From contig JANYKG010000140.1 in assembly GCA_025358205.1 (NCBI GenBank), forward strand, positions 1-38,324: a DNA stretch of 38,324 bases, in the 5' to 3' direction. The translations under genes were made by a program, and so were the position numbers. Below are positions 16,816 through 26,071 of this stretch, one piece after another. Each line of letters opens with the position of its first letter. The stretch's first letter is position 1. Under the pieces are notes generated by a model that saw only the letters and a list, made by a program, of their open reading frames with translations, ran no database searches and had not been told where the DNA came from. This stretch comes from Armatimonadota bacterium (GTDB taxonomy: Bacteria; Armatimonadota; UBA5829; DTJY01).

Positions 16816-17958
16816 CTAGGTTTTCCTTTGTCCGTGCATCAGGAAGTTCGAGATCAGCCTGGTGAGTTGCTCGACCTCCAGCAGGAATGCATCGTGGCCG
16901 TAATCTGAGTGAATCTCAGTGTAGACTGCTTCGGTGTTGTTCTGCCGCAGAGCACTGACGATTTCCTTCGACTGGTACGGCGGAAACAGCCAGTCGGACG
17001 AGAACGAGATGACCAGGAACTTTGCGGTGATACCCTCGAAAGTGTCCTTCAGCGAGTCGTAACCCTGCGCCAGGTCGAAGTAGTCCATCGCCTTGCTGAT
17101 GTAGAGGTAGGAGTTCGCGTCGAACCGCTTGACGAAACTCTCGCCCTTGTAGCGCAGGTAGCTCTCGACCTGGAAGTCGGTCACGAAATCGTAGTCGTAC
17201 TCGATTTTGTCCTGAAGCTTCCGCGCGAACTTCTGGTGCATGGACTTGTCCGAAAGATAGGTGATGTGCCCGATCATCCTGGCGATTGAAAGGCCTCGTT
17301 CCGGGTTTGCCTTGCCGTAGTAGTCGCCGCCCATCCATCCCGGGTCGCCCATGATAGCCGCTCTGCCGACCTCGTCGAACGCGATGGCCTGAGGGGAGAG
17401 CCGCGCTGTGGTAGCGATGGGGATTGCCAAGCGCACCATTTCGGGGTAGCTGATCACCCACTGGAGTACCTGCATGCCGCCCATGGAGCCGCCTATTACG
17501 CACAGAAGTCGGTCTATGCCGAGGTGGTCTATCAGCATCTTCTGGGCTTTCACCATGTCCGGAATAGTGACGACCGGGAACGTGAGGCCGTACTGCTTGC
17601 CGGTCGCGGGGTCAATAGAGCTTGGCCCGGTGGACCCCTTGCAGCCGCCGATTATGTTGGAGCAGATGATGAAATACTTGTTTGTGTCCAGCCCCTTGCC
17701 GGGACCGATCATGTTGTCCCACCAACCGCTGGGCTTCTCCTCGTCCGCGCTGCTGTAACCCGCCGCGTGTGCGTCGCCGGAGAGTGCGTGCAGGACCAGG
17801 ATAGCGTTGTCCTTTGCCGGACTCAGTCCGCCGTACGTTTCATAGGCGAGCGTGATCGGCCCAAGCGTGCGCCCACATTCCAATTCGAGCGGGCTGTCCT
17901 TGGCAAACTCGAAGTATTTGGTTTCTACCAAGCCAACTGATTCTTTGTCATCAATCAT
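16816..17958 (-). CDS. metX: Homoserine O-acetyltransferase
   Basis: The 380-residue alpha/beta-hydrolase transfers an acyl group from CoA to homoserine, the committing step of methionine synthesis. Hallmarks are [30 protein letters not shown], the nucleophile elbow [14 protein letters not shown], catalytic Asp in FSSDWLFPP and catalytic His in [10 protein letters not shown]. Length is typical. The ATG has no good ribosome site: the 40 bp upstream are a heptad tract (CATCGAG, CATCAAG, AAACTAG, GATCGAG, TATCTTC) that runs directly into the start codon. Whether it takes acetyl or succinyl groups cannot be settled from motifs alone. Confidence 0.94.
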   Translation of the reverse strand: MIDDKESVGLVETKYFEFAKDSPLELECGRTLGPITLAYETYGGLSPAKDNAILVLHALSGDAHAAGYSSADEEKPSGWWDNMIGPGKGLDTNKYFIICSNIIGGCKGSTGPSSIDPATGKQYGLTFPVVTIPDMVKAQKMLIDHLGIDRLLCVIGGSMGGMQVLQWVISYPEMVRLAIPIATTARLSPQAIAFDEVGRAAIMGDPGWMGGDYYGKANPERGLSIARMIGHITYLSDKSMHQKFARKLQDKIEYDYDFVTDFQVESYLRYKGESFVKRFDANSYLYISKAMDYFDLAQGYDSLKDTFEGITAKFLVISFSSDWLFPPYQSKEIVSALRQNNTEAVYTEIHSDYGHDAFLLEVEQLTRLISNFLMHGQRKT

Positions 17959-17996
17959 GAAGATACTCGATCCTAGTTTCTTGATGCTCGATGGGA
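17959..17996 (-). repeat. Heptad tract abutting the metX start codon
   Basis: On the minus strand the 7-mers CATCGAG, CATCAAG, AAACTAG, GATCGAG and TATCTTC are followed immediately by ATG. It replaces the position where a ribosome site would lie. Confidence 0.65.
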
Positions 17997-18009
17997 CTGC
18001 ACCAATGGC

Positions 18010-18387
18010 CTATTTCCTACTCATATGTCCGTTCTCGACCGATCTCAAGAACAGGTTAAGTTTGCGTCCGAGATGGTCAAGAGTCTCATGCAGTTCTTTG
18101 TATATCGCCTCATTTGTCAGCGACTCAGTCTCCAGCAGCGTATCGAGGTGATCGTTAGTCTCATCGCACGAAGCCAGCGCAAACGTCAGATGGCGAAGGA
18201 AATCTTGTTTGTATTCTCGCCTTCCATATCCTTCGACGATGTTAGAGCGGACTGACTTACTCGACCGCCGTATCTGGCTTGCCTCCTCGTACATTTCGAA
18301 CTTGGGCAGTTCCGCGAGCGTCATTCTGTGAATCCGGATGGTAATGTCTCTCGCTAACTGCCAGATTTCCAGATTCTTGTAGCTCAT
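18010..18387 (-). CDS. Four-helix bundle protein (23S rRNA intervening-sequence protein family)
   Basis: The 125-residue, all-helical protein shows the family pattern: [71 protein letters not shown] and a final helix. Members were first seen inside intervening sequences of 23S rRNA genes but are often free-standing, as here. The bundle forms pentamers in known structures, and its cellular role is unclear. GGAGG lies 5 nt before ATG. It is flanked on both sides by heptad tracts and separates metX from the DUF4838 gene. Confidence 0.88.
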   Translation of the reverse strand: MSYKNLEIWQLARDITIRIHRMTLAELPKFEMYEEASQIRRSSKSVRSNIVEGYGRREYKQDFLRHLTFALASCDETNDHLDTLLETESLTNEAIYKELHETLDHLGRKLNLFLRSVENGHMSRK

Positions 18388-18397
18388 CTTCGCCTCC

Positions 18398-18436
18398 AGC
18401 CCATCTAGTATCTAGCATCTAGTATCGAGCATCAGG
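18398..18436. repeat. Heptad tract covering the DUF4838 stop codon
   Basis: CATCTAG, TATCTAG, CATCTAG, TATCGAG and CATCAGG follow in strict 7-bp register from 18402. The TGA stop of the DUF4838 gene (minus strand, 18432-18434) lies inside the last unit. Confidence 0.7.
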
Positions 18437-20303
18437 CAGGAAATCGCCCGTCCTGTGTCGAGATGAAGAACATCACGTCGAGAACCGGATGCAGTTCCAT
18501 CTCATGTTCGCGGACGTACTGCTTGGTAAGCTCCCAAGCCTCGTGGGCGCGTGCCTTCTCGCCCAGCGCGCGGGCCGCATACGCATCGGCGAGCAACCTG
18601 CATATCTCCACGCTGTGCCGGAGATAGAACCACGACCTCGCCCAGCACGGGTTCTCCGCCGACAGGTTTCGCTCGATCACCGGAATGAACTCATCGGCAA
18701 CCGACCGCACATTCGCCAGAGCCTCTGCCGACTCCGGTTTCGGCTCAACTCGAAGCGCCGCTGGGTCGAAAAGCCTCGTCATCGTCTCCAGGAACGCCTG
18801 AGCCTTATTCGCATCAGGGCCGAATGCCGCGCGGTAATACTCACTAGTTATGCACTCATACGACAAATTCCTGTTCCACAGAGTCCAGCCCATCGTCATC
18901 ATCGGCAGACCGGTGGGGAAGAACGCCCGCTGCATCTGGCAGCTTACCATGCCGTTGATGCCTATGTCCTTCAGTGCGCGCATGTCTTTGTTCAGTGTTT
19001 CGGCGACCTGGGTATAGCCGGGATCGTTGTAGTGGTCCCAGGTCAGGTGGTAGTCGAAGTCGAAGGTATCGCCCTTGAAATCCTTCTGCCACGCCTTCAG
19101 GAACGCGACGTTCATCGCAACCGACCGCGGGAACTCCAGCTTGTTTCGCACGAACGGCGGAAGCTCCGGCAGATCGCCGATATCCTTATACGACTCACTG
19201 TAACTGCGGGTGATGGGCGCGAACATCAGGATGAACCGCTCCTGGTTTCGTATGGTTTCTCGTTCCGGCGGCCAGAGCAAATCCACGTAGATCAGGAAGA
19301 CGATTCGCGTCTCCAGCCTCTTCGCGGTCAGAATATCGTCCAGTTCGTTCAGCATCATGACCGAGAAATCGGCCGGTCGCGTGTCCTTGCACAGTTCGCA
19401 CTCGCAGTGGTTGTTCGCGCCGTCCGCCAGCCAGAAATGCATTACGTCAATCTCAGGATGTTTGGCCGAGTAGTCCGCGATCTCCTGCACTATGATGCGT
19501 CTGACCTCCGGGTTGCCGTAGCAGAGGTTGGTGTTCAGCGGCACACCGCCCCAGAACTCACGCTTGCCGTTCACCTCGGCAAGGTACTGCCGGGTCTCAT
19601 CGGGGATGTCGTCGTCCACGCGCCGCCAGCCCAGCCCGCCGATGCCGAACGGTTCGCAGGTCCAGCCGTGGCCCACGCCGTGGTAGACCAGCCCGCGCTT
19701 TTTGATCTCGACGACCGCCTGAGCGAGGAACTCACGGGCATCGTCTGTGGTGATGTGGCGGCCTTCGATGAGCGGGTTGTTCGTGTGCGAATACCATCGG
19801 TCAAAGAACTCATGCGCCTCGCGGAACTGCGTGAAATAGCCGTTGAAGCCGACCTTGGGCAGCCAGTCAATCGTGTCGCGGACGTGCTCGTAGGAGACCG
19901 CGCCCTCGATGCAGATGCCCCTGTGCCGGTAGGACGGTGTTTCTTCCAAGTGTACGGGCGGCAGGTCGGCGATCTGCGGTATGAACTCGCCGTCCGCACC
20001 TGGGCGCACCCACCGGCAGCCGAGTTCGGTGAGGTAGCGGTAGGCCCCCAGCAGCACGCTCCGAGGGTTGACGCCCGCGATGATTCCCTGGCCGTCCGCG
20101 ATGTCTACGTAGATCGCATCGTCCATGTGTGCATCGGCTATTGCGGGCTTGGTAATCTGCGGGAAGTCGGACATCAGCCCGATGGAGATGCCGTCGCCGG
20201 CCCCGACAGCGACCTCCGCGTCGGTCATCCGCCCCAGGTACTTCGCCAGTTCCTCCGCCGCAAAGCGTATTGTTCCGTTGTCGCCGATCGGTTGAATGGT
20301 CAT
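18432..20303 (-). CDS. DUF4838 domain protein, possible carbohydrate-active enzyme
   Basis: The 623-residue protein has no signal peptide. It begins with the small alpha/beta domain seen before GH20/GH67-type barrels (IRFAAEELAKYLGRMTDAEV; YRYLTELGCRWVRPG). A DUF4838-type barrel follows: SYRHRGICIEGA, VGFNGYFTQF, YHGVGHGWTCEPFG, HFWLADGANNHCECELCKD (Asp plus a C-x-C-x2-C cluster), IVFLIYVDLLWPP and DYHLTWDHYNDPG. The C-terminal third is helical. The fold resembles alpha-glucuronidase relatives, but no activity is established. The three Cys may bind a metal. The start codon lies 7 nt from a GAGGG that belongs to the adjacent palindromic repeat. It interrupts the methionine genes without an obvious link to them. 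Confidence 0.82.
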   Translation of the reverse strand: MTIQPIGDNGTIRFAAEELAKYLGRMTDAEVAVGAGDGISIGLMSDFPQITKPAIADAHMDDAIYVDIADGQGIIAGVNPRSVLLGAYRYLTELGCRWVRPGADGEFIPQIADLPPVHLEETPSYRHRGICIEGAVSYEHVRDTIDWLPKVGFNGYFTQFREAHEFFDRWYSHTNNPLIEGRHITTDDAREFLAQAVVEIKKRGLVYHGVGHGWTCEPFGIGGLGWRRVDDDIPDETRQYLAEVNGKREFWGGVPLNTNLCYGNPEVRRIIVQEIADYSAKHPEIDVMHFWLADGANNHCECELCKDTRPADFSVMMLNELDDILTAKRLETRIVFLIYVDLLWPPERETIRNQERFILMFAPITRSYSESYKDIGDLPELPPFVRNKLEFPRSVAMNVAFLKAWQKDFKGDTFDFDYHLTWDHYNDPGYTQVAETLNKDMRALKDIGINGMVSCQMQRAFFPTGLPMMTMGWTLWNRNLSYECITSEYYRAAFGPDANKAQAFLETMTRLFDPAALRVEPKPESAEALANVRSVADEFIPVIERNLSAENPCWARSWFYLRHSVEICRLLADAYAARALGEKARAHEAWELTKQYVREHEMELHPVLDVMFFISTQDGRFPA

Positions 20304-20310
20304 GATATTA

Positions 20311-20346
20311 CCCTCACCCCGGCCCTCTCCCTCAAGGGGCGAGGGT
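20311..20346 (+). repeat. CCCTCACCCC-type palindrome, solo copy
   Basis: CCCTCACCCCGGCCCTCTCC is followed by CTCAA and GGGGCGAGGGTG, forming an imperfect hairpin. The same family brackets the DUF559 gene at 22305 and 22739. On the minus strand its edge supplies GAGGG 7 nt before the DUF4838 start codon. Confidence 0.75.
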
Positions 20347-20415
20347 GTAAACTAGCATGTCTCCTCAGCCATGTGAAGGTTTCTCCACTCCAGTGGTTGT
20401 CCAACCTTGCATCGA

Positions 20416-21900
<1,485 letters not shown>

Positions 21901-21906
21901 TCGGAG

Positions 21907-21935
21907 ATTATACTTGATTCGAGGGTTAGCATCAA
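21907..21935 (-). promoter_or_regulatory. Sigma70-type promoter for metY
   Basis: On the minus strand TTGATG (21930-21935), 17-nt spacer, perfect TATAAT (21907-21912). Predicted start near 21900. It is back to back with the hicB promoter, the two -35 boxes being 15 bp apart. Confidence 0.75.
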
Positions 21936-21950
21936 GGAAAAGATCACCGC

Positions 21951-21979
21951 TTGGCATTTCAGGAAATCAGCAGTATAAT
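21951..21979 (+). promoter_or_regulatory. Sigma70-type promoter for the HicB-like gene
   Basis: TTGGCA (21951-21956), 17-nt spacer, perfect TATAAT (21974-21979), predicted start near 21986, 23 nt before the ATG. GGAG at 21997-22000 is the ribosome site. Confidence 0.8.
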
Positions 21980-22008
21980 GGCATCAGTCAGTACGTGGAG
22001 ACAATGCC

Positions 22009-22230
22009 ATGATCAGAGAATACATTGCCGCTGCACTCGCACACGCCAAGTACGAGATGATCCACGATGAAGAACCGTACTACGGCGAGATCGAAGGGCT
22101 GCAGGGCGTCTGGGCCAGCGCCAAGACCCTGGAAGAGTGCCGCAAGAACCTTGCCGATGTTCTGGACGGCTGGATTCTTTTCCGCCTATCGCGAGGTATG
22201 ACCATTCCAGCGGTGAGACAACACACATAG
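22009..22230 (+). CDS. Solitary HicB-like (type II antitoxin family) protein
   Basis: The 73-residue protein has the degraded-RNase-H-like HicB pattern: AKYEMIHDEEPYYGEIEGLQGVWASAKTLEECRKNLADVLDGWILFRL. The extended C-terminal helix and RGMTIPAV resemble the short HicB proteins common in cyanobacteria and related phyla. There is no DNA-binding C-terminal domain and no HicA toxin gene on either side: upstream is the metY promoter, downstream the DUF559 cassette. It may be a remnant of a toxin-antitoxin pair, act with a distant partner, or have been separated from hicA by insertion of the cassette that starts 75 bp downstream. Strong promoter and ribosome site argue that it is expressed. Confidence 0.82.
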   Translation: MIREYIAAALAHAKYEMIHDEEPYYGEIEGLQGVWASAKTLEECRKNLADVLDGWILFRLSRGMTIPAVRQHT

Positions 22231-22304
22231 CAGTCTGTTTGCCTACGGTCACGGAATGCATACGGGTCATGATGATATGCTGATAGTTGAGCGGACGTGA
22301 TTCA

Positions 22305-22341
22305 CTTCTCCCGTTATCGGGAGAAGGGTGAGGGATGAGGG
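22305..22341 (-). repeat. Left palindrome of the DUF559 cassette
   Basis: A perfect 9-bp stem (22305-22313 with 22318-22326, loop TTAT) is followed by GGTGAGGG and ATGAGGG. It is an inverted copy of the element at 22739, sharing the 17-nt core around CTCCCGATAACGGGAG. Its edge also provides the GAGGG ribosome site of the nuclease gene. Confidence 0.85.
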
Positions 22342-22349
22342 TCCCAAAA

Positions 22350-22727
22350 ATGACGCCCAACAAGGATTCGCCCAATCCAAGAGGTGTACCGGCTGTGAGC
22401 AGAGGAAACGCTCGCGGACTGCGCCAAACCCCAACCACTCCTGAACGGCTGCTCTGGAGCTCTCTGCGCGACCGACAACTGGGCGGGTTCAAGTTTCGAC
22501 GCCAGCACCCGGTCGGTCCGTATGTCCTGGATTTCTACTGCCCGGTTGCCAAGCTCGGGATAGAAGTGGACGGCGGTATCCACAACGCGTTGACGGAGTA
22601 CGATGAGGATAGAACAGCTCACGTGGAGAGATACGGATATCGTGTCATCCGCTTCACGAATGAGGAAGTTCTGGACAGACTGGAGTCAGTGCTACGGCGG
22701 ATACTAGACGCGGTTGATGGGCTGTAG
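22350..22727 (+). CDS. DUF559 (Vsr-like PD-(D/E)XK) endonuclease domain protein
   Basis: I place the start at 22350 (125 residues), 8 nt after GAGGG; the ATG at 22335 is also in frame. The DUF559 signature is complete: ARGLRQTPTTPERLLWSSLRDRQLGGFKFRRQHPVGPYVLDFYCPVAKLGIEVDGGIHN, then DRTAHVERYGYRVIRFTNEEVLDRLESVL. The Asp of LDFYC, the Glu of IEVDGG and the His nearby are the likely metal site, as in Vsr mismatch endonucleases. Known members are small single-domain proteins of unproven role. The gene fits almost exactly between two inverted palindromes, with little DNA left over, which suggests they belong together. Confidence 0.9.
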   Translation: MTPNKDSPNPRGVPAVSRGNARGLRQTPTTPERLLWSSLRDRQLGGFKFRRQHPVGPYVLDFYCPVAKLGIEVDGGIHNALTEYDEDRTAHVERYGYRVIRFTNEEVLDRLESVLRRILDAVDGL

Positions 22728-22738
22728 TGCCGGGGAGA

Positions 22739-22775
22739 CCCTCACCCCAACCCTCTCCCGATAACGGGAGAGGGA
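22739..22775 (+). repeat. Right palindrome of the DUF559 cassette
   Basis: CCCTCACCCCAA is followed by a perfect 10-bp stem (22751-22760 with 22765-22774, loop ATAA). It begins 11 bp after the nuclease stop codon and is the inverted counterpart of 22305-22341. Confidence 0.88.
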
Positions 22776-22811
22776 GTAATTCGACCATCAGCCATTTCCG
22801 CCCACGACGGA

Positions 22812-23807
22812 TCAACCATTCCCCTTTGATTCCGCGTATTTCGCAAACTCATCGCAGGCCCACATCTGCCACTCGGGTTCCACGGCCAGTGAGCGAACGT
22901 CTCCATAGTACCCGCAGATGAAGCCGCCGCCATTGCTGCCGAGCTTGTCTATCAGTTCCCGAGCGCGCTCGCGGATGTAAGTTTCGTTCGCGGTCGGCAG
23001 GTCGCGCTGGATGTCCACCGGTGACCAGATCGCGGTCTTTCCGTGGCAGGTCTTGGCCAGGAAATCCAGGTCGGATAGCGTCGGCTGGTCGAGCTGCAGA
23101 ACCTTCACGCCCATGTCCGCAAGGCTCGGGATGATGTCCTTGATGTAGCCGCAGGAGTGCATCCAGATGTCCAGGTTCTTCTCCCGCGCATGGCTGACGA
23201 TCTCGCGGAAGCCCCACTCGAACATCTCGTGCCAGCATTTCGGCGAAACGAGCAGTCGCTCCTGAGTGCCCCAGTCCTCGGCGAACATCAGGCCGTCGCA
23301 GTCCGTGGTCGCCCACTGGTCAATGCAGTCCTTCAGCATGTCCACGACCTTCCGCTGAAGCGCGTTGACCTCGTCCGGGTACAGCAGTACGTCGGCCAGG
23401 AACTCCTCGACCCGGCGCATGTACCGCATGATGGCGAACGGGAAACCGGGCAGGCTGCCGAGGTGGTACAGCTCTGGGTTGTTCGCGAATATCTCTCTCG
23501 CCTTGTCGTAGCGAACAGGCAGAGCCATGCGCGGCATCTGGTAGTTTTCGAGTTCAGCCCAGTCCTTGAGCACGCCCTCGATCACCTCGCCGCGTGAGGT
23601 GTTTGGCAGGCACTTCCAGACGTTGTGCCACTCGTCCTCCCATTGCTTGCAGTCCTCAAACTCCCAGGTCCGCCAGGGTTTCCAGTCCGGGTCACCGGTC
23701 ATGCCTGCGCCGCAGATATCGTGCGGGTAGGGGGCGGGCAGGTTCATGGGGCATCTGTCGGGATTCTCAAAGCTAAGGCATCGCTTCACGCGTTCTCTGC
23801 TGTTCAC
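22812..23807 (-). CDS. UroD/MtaA-superfamily methyltransferase-like protein
   Basis: The 331-residue TIM-barrel protein starts at GTG (AGAGGAG 6 nt upstream). It opens with NSRERVKRCLSFENPDRCPMN, the usual start of uroporphyrinogen-decarboxylase-like proteins outside haem synthesis. DCDGLMFAEDWGTQERLLVSPKCWHEMF, DIWMHSCGYIKDIIPSLADMGVKVLQLDQP and GGFICGYYG follow. The His-x-Cys plus later Cys would form the zinc site that, in MtaA/MtbA-type corrinoid methyltransferases, binds a thiol. True HemE substrate residues are not evident. No corrinoid protein or methyl acceptor gene is nearby, so the substrate is open. It could also act on a methoxy or glycoside-linked compound. Confidence 0.82.
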   Translation of the reverse strand: MNSRERVKRCLSFENPDRCPMNLPAPYPHDICGAGMTGDPDWKPWRTWEFEDCKQWEDEWHNVWKCLPNTSRGEVIEGVLKDWAELENYQMPRMALPVRYDKAREIFANNPELYHLGSLPGFPFAIMRYMRRVEEFLADVLLYPDEVNALQRKVVDMLKDCIDQWATTDCDGLMFAEDWGTQERLLVSPKCWHEMFEWGFREIVSHAREKNLDIWMHSCGYIKDIIPSLADMGVKVLQLDQPTLSDLDFLAKTCHGKTAIWSPVDIQRDLPTANETYIRERARELIDKLGSNGGGFICGYYGDVRSLAVEPEWQMWACDEFAKYAESKGNG

Positions 23808-23876
23808 GTCAATCTCCTCTGAAAGTGGGGTATCAGCGTCCTTTTCGGCGGATGTTCAGCTTATCCCTCCAGTTGT

Positions 23877-23906
23877 TTGTCATATAGTCGCCGAATGAGG
23901 TATAAT
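23877..23906 (+). promoter_or_regulatory. Sigma70-type promoter for the hydrogenase-related operon
   Basis: TTGTCA (23877-23882), 18-nt spacer, perfect TATAAT (23901-23906). Predicted start near 23913, giving a leader of about 170 nt before the first gene. The leader contains an isolated AGGAGG (23943-23948) and repeat derivative E. Confidence 0.7.
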
Positions 23907-23968
23907 AACGCATCGGGTGAACGCCATTCAATTCAACAACCCAGGAGGCTGTTACGACGTCACTCTAG

Positions 23969-24000
23969 CCTGGACTATTCATGGAGTGAATAATGCGGGC
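23969..24000 (+). repeat. Two-hairpin repeat, deletion derivative E
   Basis: CCTGGACTATTCAT matches the left arm of hairpin 1 (compare copy B). GTGAATAATGCGGGC matches the right arm and tail of hairpin 2. The middle, with both inner arms and the linker, is missing. The result is one short hairpin in the operon leader. Confidence 0.65.
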
Positions 24001-24082
24001 TAATCACTAGCGGAACGTACAAGTGGTGACCTATCGTCTCGTAGGGTGGGTCAGCGCTTATGTATTCAGACGGGTGTCATGT

Positions 24083-26071
24083 ATGTCTGTTTCTGAACTA
24101 TTGGGCGGCTCCGGCGTATGGTGCGGGGCCGCTCTCCTATTGTGGTCGGCTGCTTTCTTGGTGGGCGTGTGCCGACGACGGTATTCGGGTCCGATTTTAC
24201 CAACGCTGGTTCTGGCAGGGAACGTATGTCTGTTGCTGGTCGCGTTCGCGGGCGGAACCAGAACCGTCACACTTCCGCTCCCCTGGTTTATTGGCGACGC
24301 GGGCTTCACCTTTGTGATTGACCCGCTGAGCCGTTGGTTCCTCGCCATCATCGGGCTGATCGGCATCCCCGTTACGCTGTTCTCCCCCGGCTATTTGCAA
24401 CACCTTCGTCAGCGCGTATCTCTCGGGTTCGTGTGGGCGGCCCTTGCGCTGCTAATGACCAGCATGGCCGGTGTTGTGCTGTCCGCAAACGCCCTGGTCT
24501 TTCTTGTTGCCTGGGAGGTCATGGCGCTGTCGTCGTTTGCCCTAGTGGCGGCCGATCACGAGCAGCGGGACATCCGGCGCGCGGCGTTCGTCTACCTGGG
24601 CGCGACACGAGCCGGCACGGCGTTCCTGATGACCGGGTTTCTCTGGGTGCATCACCTCACCGGTAGTTGGAGTTTTGCGGATTGGGGTCTTTCGGGCGCG
24701 ACTGCATTGGCGCCTGCGCTGCTCATACTGGTCGGACTGGCCACCAAGGCCGGGTGCTGGCCGTTCCACCTATGGCTGCCGATAGCCCATCCCGCCGCTC
24801 CAGCCCCGGTATCGGCGATCATGAGCGGCGTGATGATCAAGACCGCGATCTACGCGATGGTGCGGCTGTTCATAGTGGGCAACCACATCGCCGTTCCAGC
24901 TATCGGGCCAATTCTGCTGATTCTGGGCGCGATATCCGCATTCTGGGGCGTCATATTCGCTTTGCTGCAGCACGACCTGAAGCGACTTCTGGCCTACCAC
25001 AGCGTCGAGAACATCGGCATCATCCTCATGGGGCTAGGGGTTTCGTTGCTCGGCACACGCTATGGCATTCCTTTCCTGGCTCAGCTCGGTCTGGCGGCAG
25101 CGCTGTTTCATACGCTGAACCACGCTGTTTTCAAGAGCCTGCTCTTCCTGGGAACAGGCGCGATTGACGCACGAACCCACCTGCGCAACGTCGAACAGCT
25201 TGGCGGGCTGATCAGGCGCATGCCGTGGACAGCCGCCGCGTTTATTGTGGGCAGCGCGTCCATCTGCGCATTGCCGCCGTTAAACGGGTTTGCCAGCGAG
25301 TGGCTGCTGTACCAGGGGTTTTTCAACATCGCGAGGAGCGGGCCGACAACCGGCGCGCGATTCGGCGGCCTGCTGCTGATGGGGTGGCTGGCGCTTGTCG
25401 GGGCGTTGGCGATAGCATGTTTTGTGAAGGCTGTTGGCATCGTGTTCCTCGGCGTTCCGAGAAGCCCGCAGGCCGAGAAGGCGCATGAGGCTGGTCCGGG
25501 CATGGTCGGCGCACAGGTGTTGCTGGCTGTGCTCTGCGCTGTTCTCGGGGTAGGCGCGACCAGCGTTCTGATTCCCTTGGGCAAGATCACCGCGCTGATC
25601 GGTGACAGCGGATCGCTTGACGGCGTTTGGACGTTGCCGATTCCGCTTCTTGCCGTTGTGTTGGTTCTCACCATAGGCGCGATTGCCGCGTGGATGCAGC
25701 TACTGGCTCGAACGCGGCCGTCAAGGGTCTTCATCACCTGGGAGTGCGGGTTCGGCGACCTGGGGCCGAGAACGCAGTACACGGCGAGCAGTTTTGCTCA
25801 GCCCATCGCGCGTATTTTTGGGGCGATCTACGGCTATGGAACGCAGATAACTGTTGACGATGGCAAGCGGGGGCACTTCCCGCAGAGCGTGGACGCCGAA
25901 ACGACACACGAGGCGTACCTGGAAACGAAGGTGTACATGCCGTTTCTTCAGGGCGTCCAGCGCGTGGCCAGTGTCTTTCTCATGCGCTTGCAGGCCGGGA
26001 GCGTCCATCAATACTTGTTCTACATGGCCGTGGTGCTGGGATTGTTGATCTGGGTGGGGGTACGCGGATGA
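24083..26071 (+). CDS. HyfB/NuoL-like proton-translocating subunit of hydrogenase-related complex
   Basis: The multi-spanning antiporter-like subunit is about 662 residues. Key residues for proton transfer are present: Glu in LVAWEVMALSSFALV, Lys in VGLATKAGCWPFHLWLPIAHPAAPAPVSAIMSG, and Lys in LLQHDLKRLLAYHSVENIGI. The C-terminus WECGFGDLGPRTQYTASSFAQP and GVQRVASVFLMRLQAGSVHQYLFYM is typical of HyfB/HycC and not of NuoL. The start is uncertain: an in-frame stop at 24008 limits it, GTG 24023 and ATG 24083 are possible, and neither has a good ribosome site. It is the first gene of a six-gene unit and overlaps the next gene by 4 bp. Confidence 0.9.
   Translation: MSVSELLGGSGVWCGAALLLWSAAFLVGVCRRRYSGPILPTLVLAGNVCLLLVAFAGGTRTVTLPLPWFIGDAGFTFVIDPLSRWFLAIIGLIGIPVTLFSPGYLQHLRQRVSLGFVWAALALLMTSMAGVVLSANALVFLVAWEVMALSSFALVAADHEQRDIRRAAFVYLGATRAGTAFLMTGFLWVHHLTGSWSFADWGLSGATALAPALLILVGLATKAGCWPFHLWLPIAHPAAPAPVSAIMSGVMIKTAIYAMVRLFIVGNHIAVPAIGPILLILGAISAFWGVIFALLQHDLKRLLAYHSVENIGIILMGLGVSLLGTRYGIPFLAQLGLAAALFHTLNHAVFKSLLFLGTGAIDARTHLRNVEQLGGLIRRMPWTAAAFIVGSASICALPPLNGFASEWLLYQGFFNIARSGPTTGARFGGLLLMGWLALVGALAIACFVKAVGIVFLGVPRSPQAEKAHEAGPGMVGAQVLLAVLCAVLGVGATSVLIPLGKITALIGDSGSLDGVWTLPIPLLAVVLVLTIGAIAAWMQLLARTRPSRVFITWECGFGDLGPRTQYTASSFAQPIARIFGAIYGYGTQITVDDGKRGHFPQSVDAETTHEAYLETKVYMPFLQGVQRVASVFLMRLQAGSVHQYLFYMAVVLGLLIWVGVRG

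Noticed and set aside
18010-18387. Presence of a split 23S rRNA gene because of the intervening-sequence-protein homologue
   Set aside because: The surrounding DNA is coding for MetX and DUF4838. No rRNA-like sequence is seen.
22812-23807. Haem-pathway uroporphyrinogen decarboxylase (hemE)
   Set aside because: The H-x-C...C zinc-site pattern and the divergent N-terminus fit the MtaA-like branch; no other haem genes are nearby.
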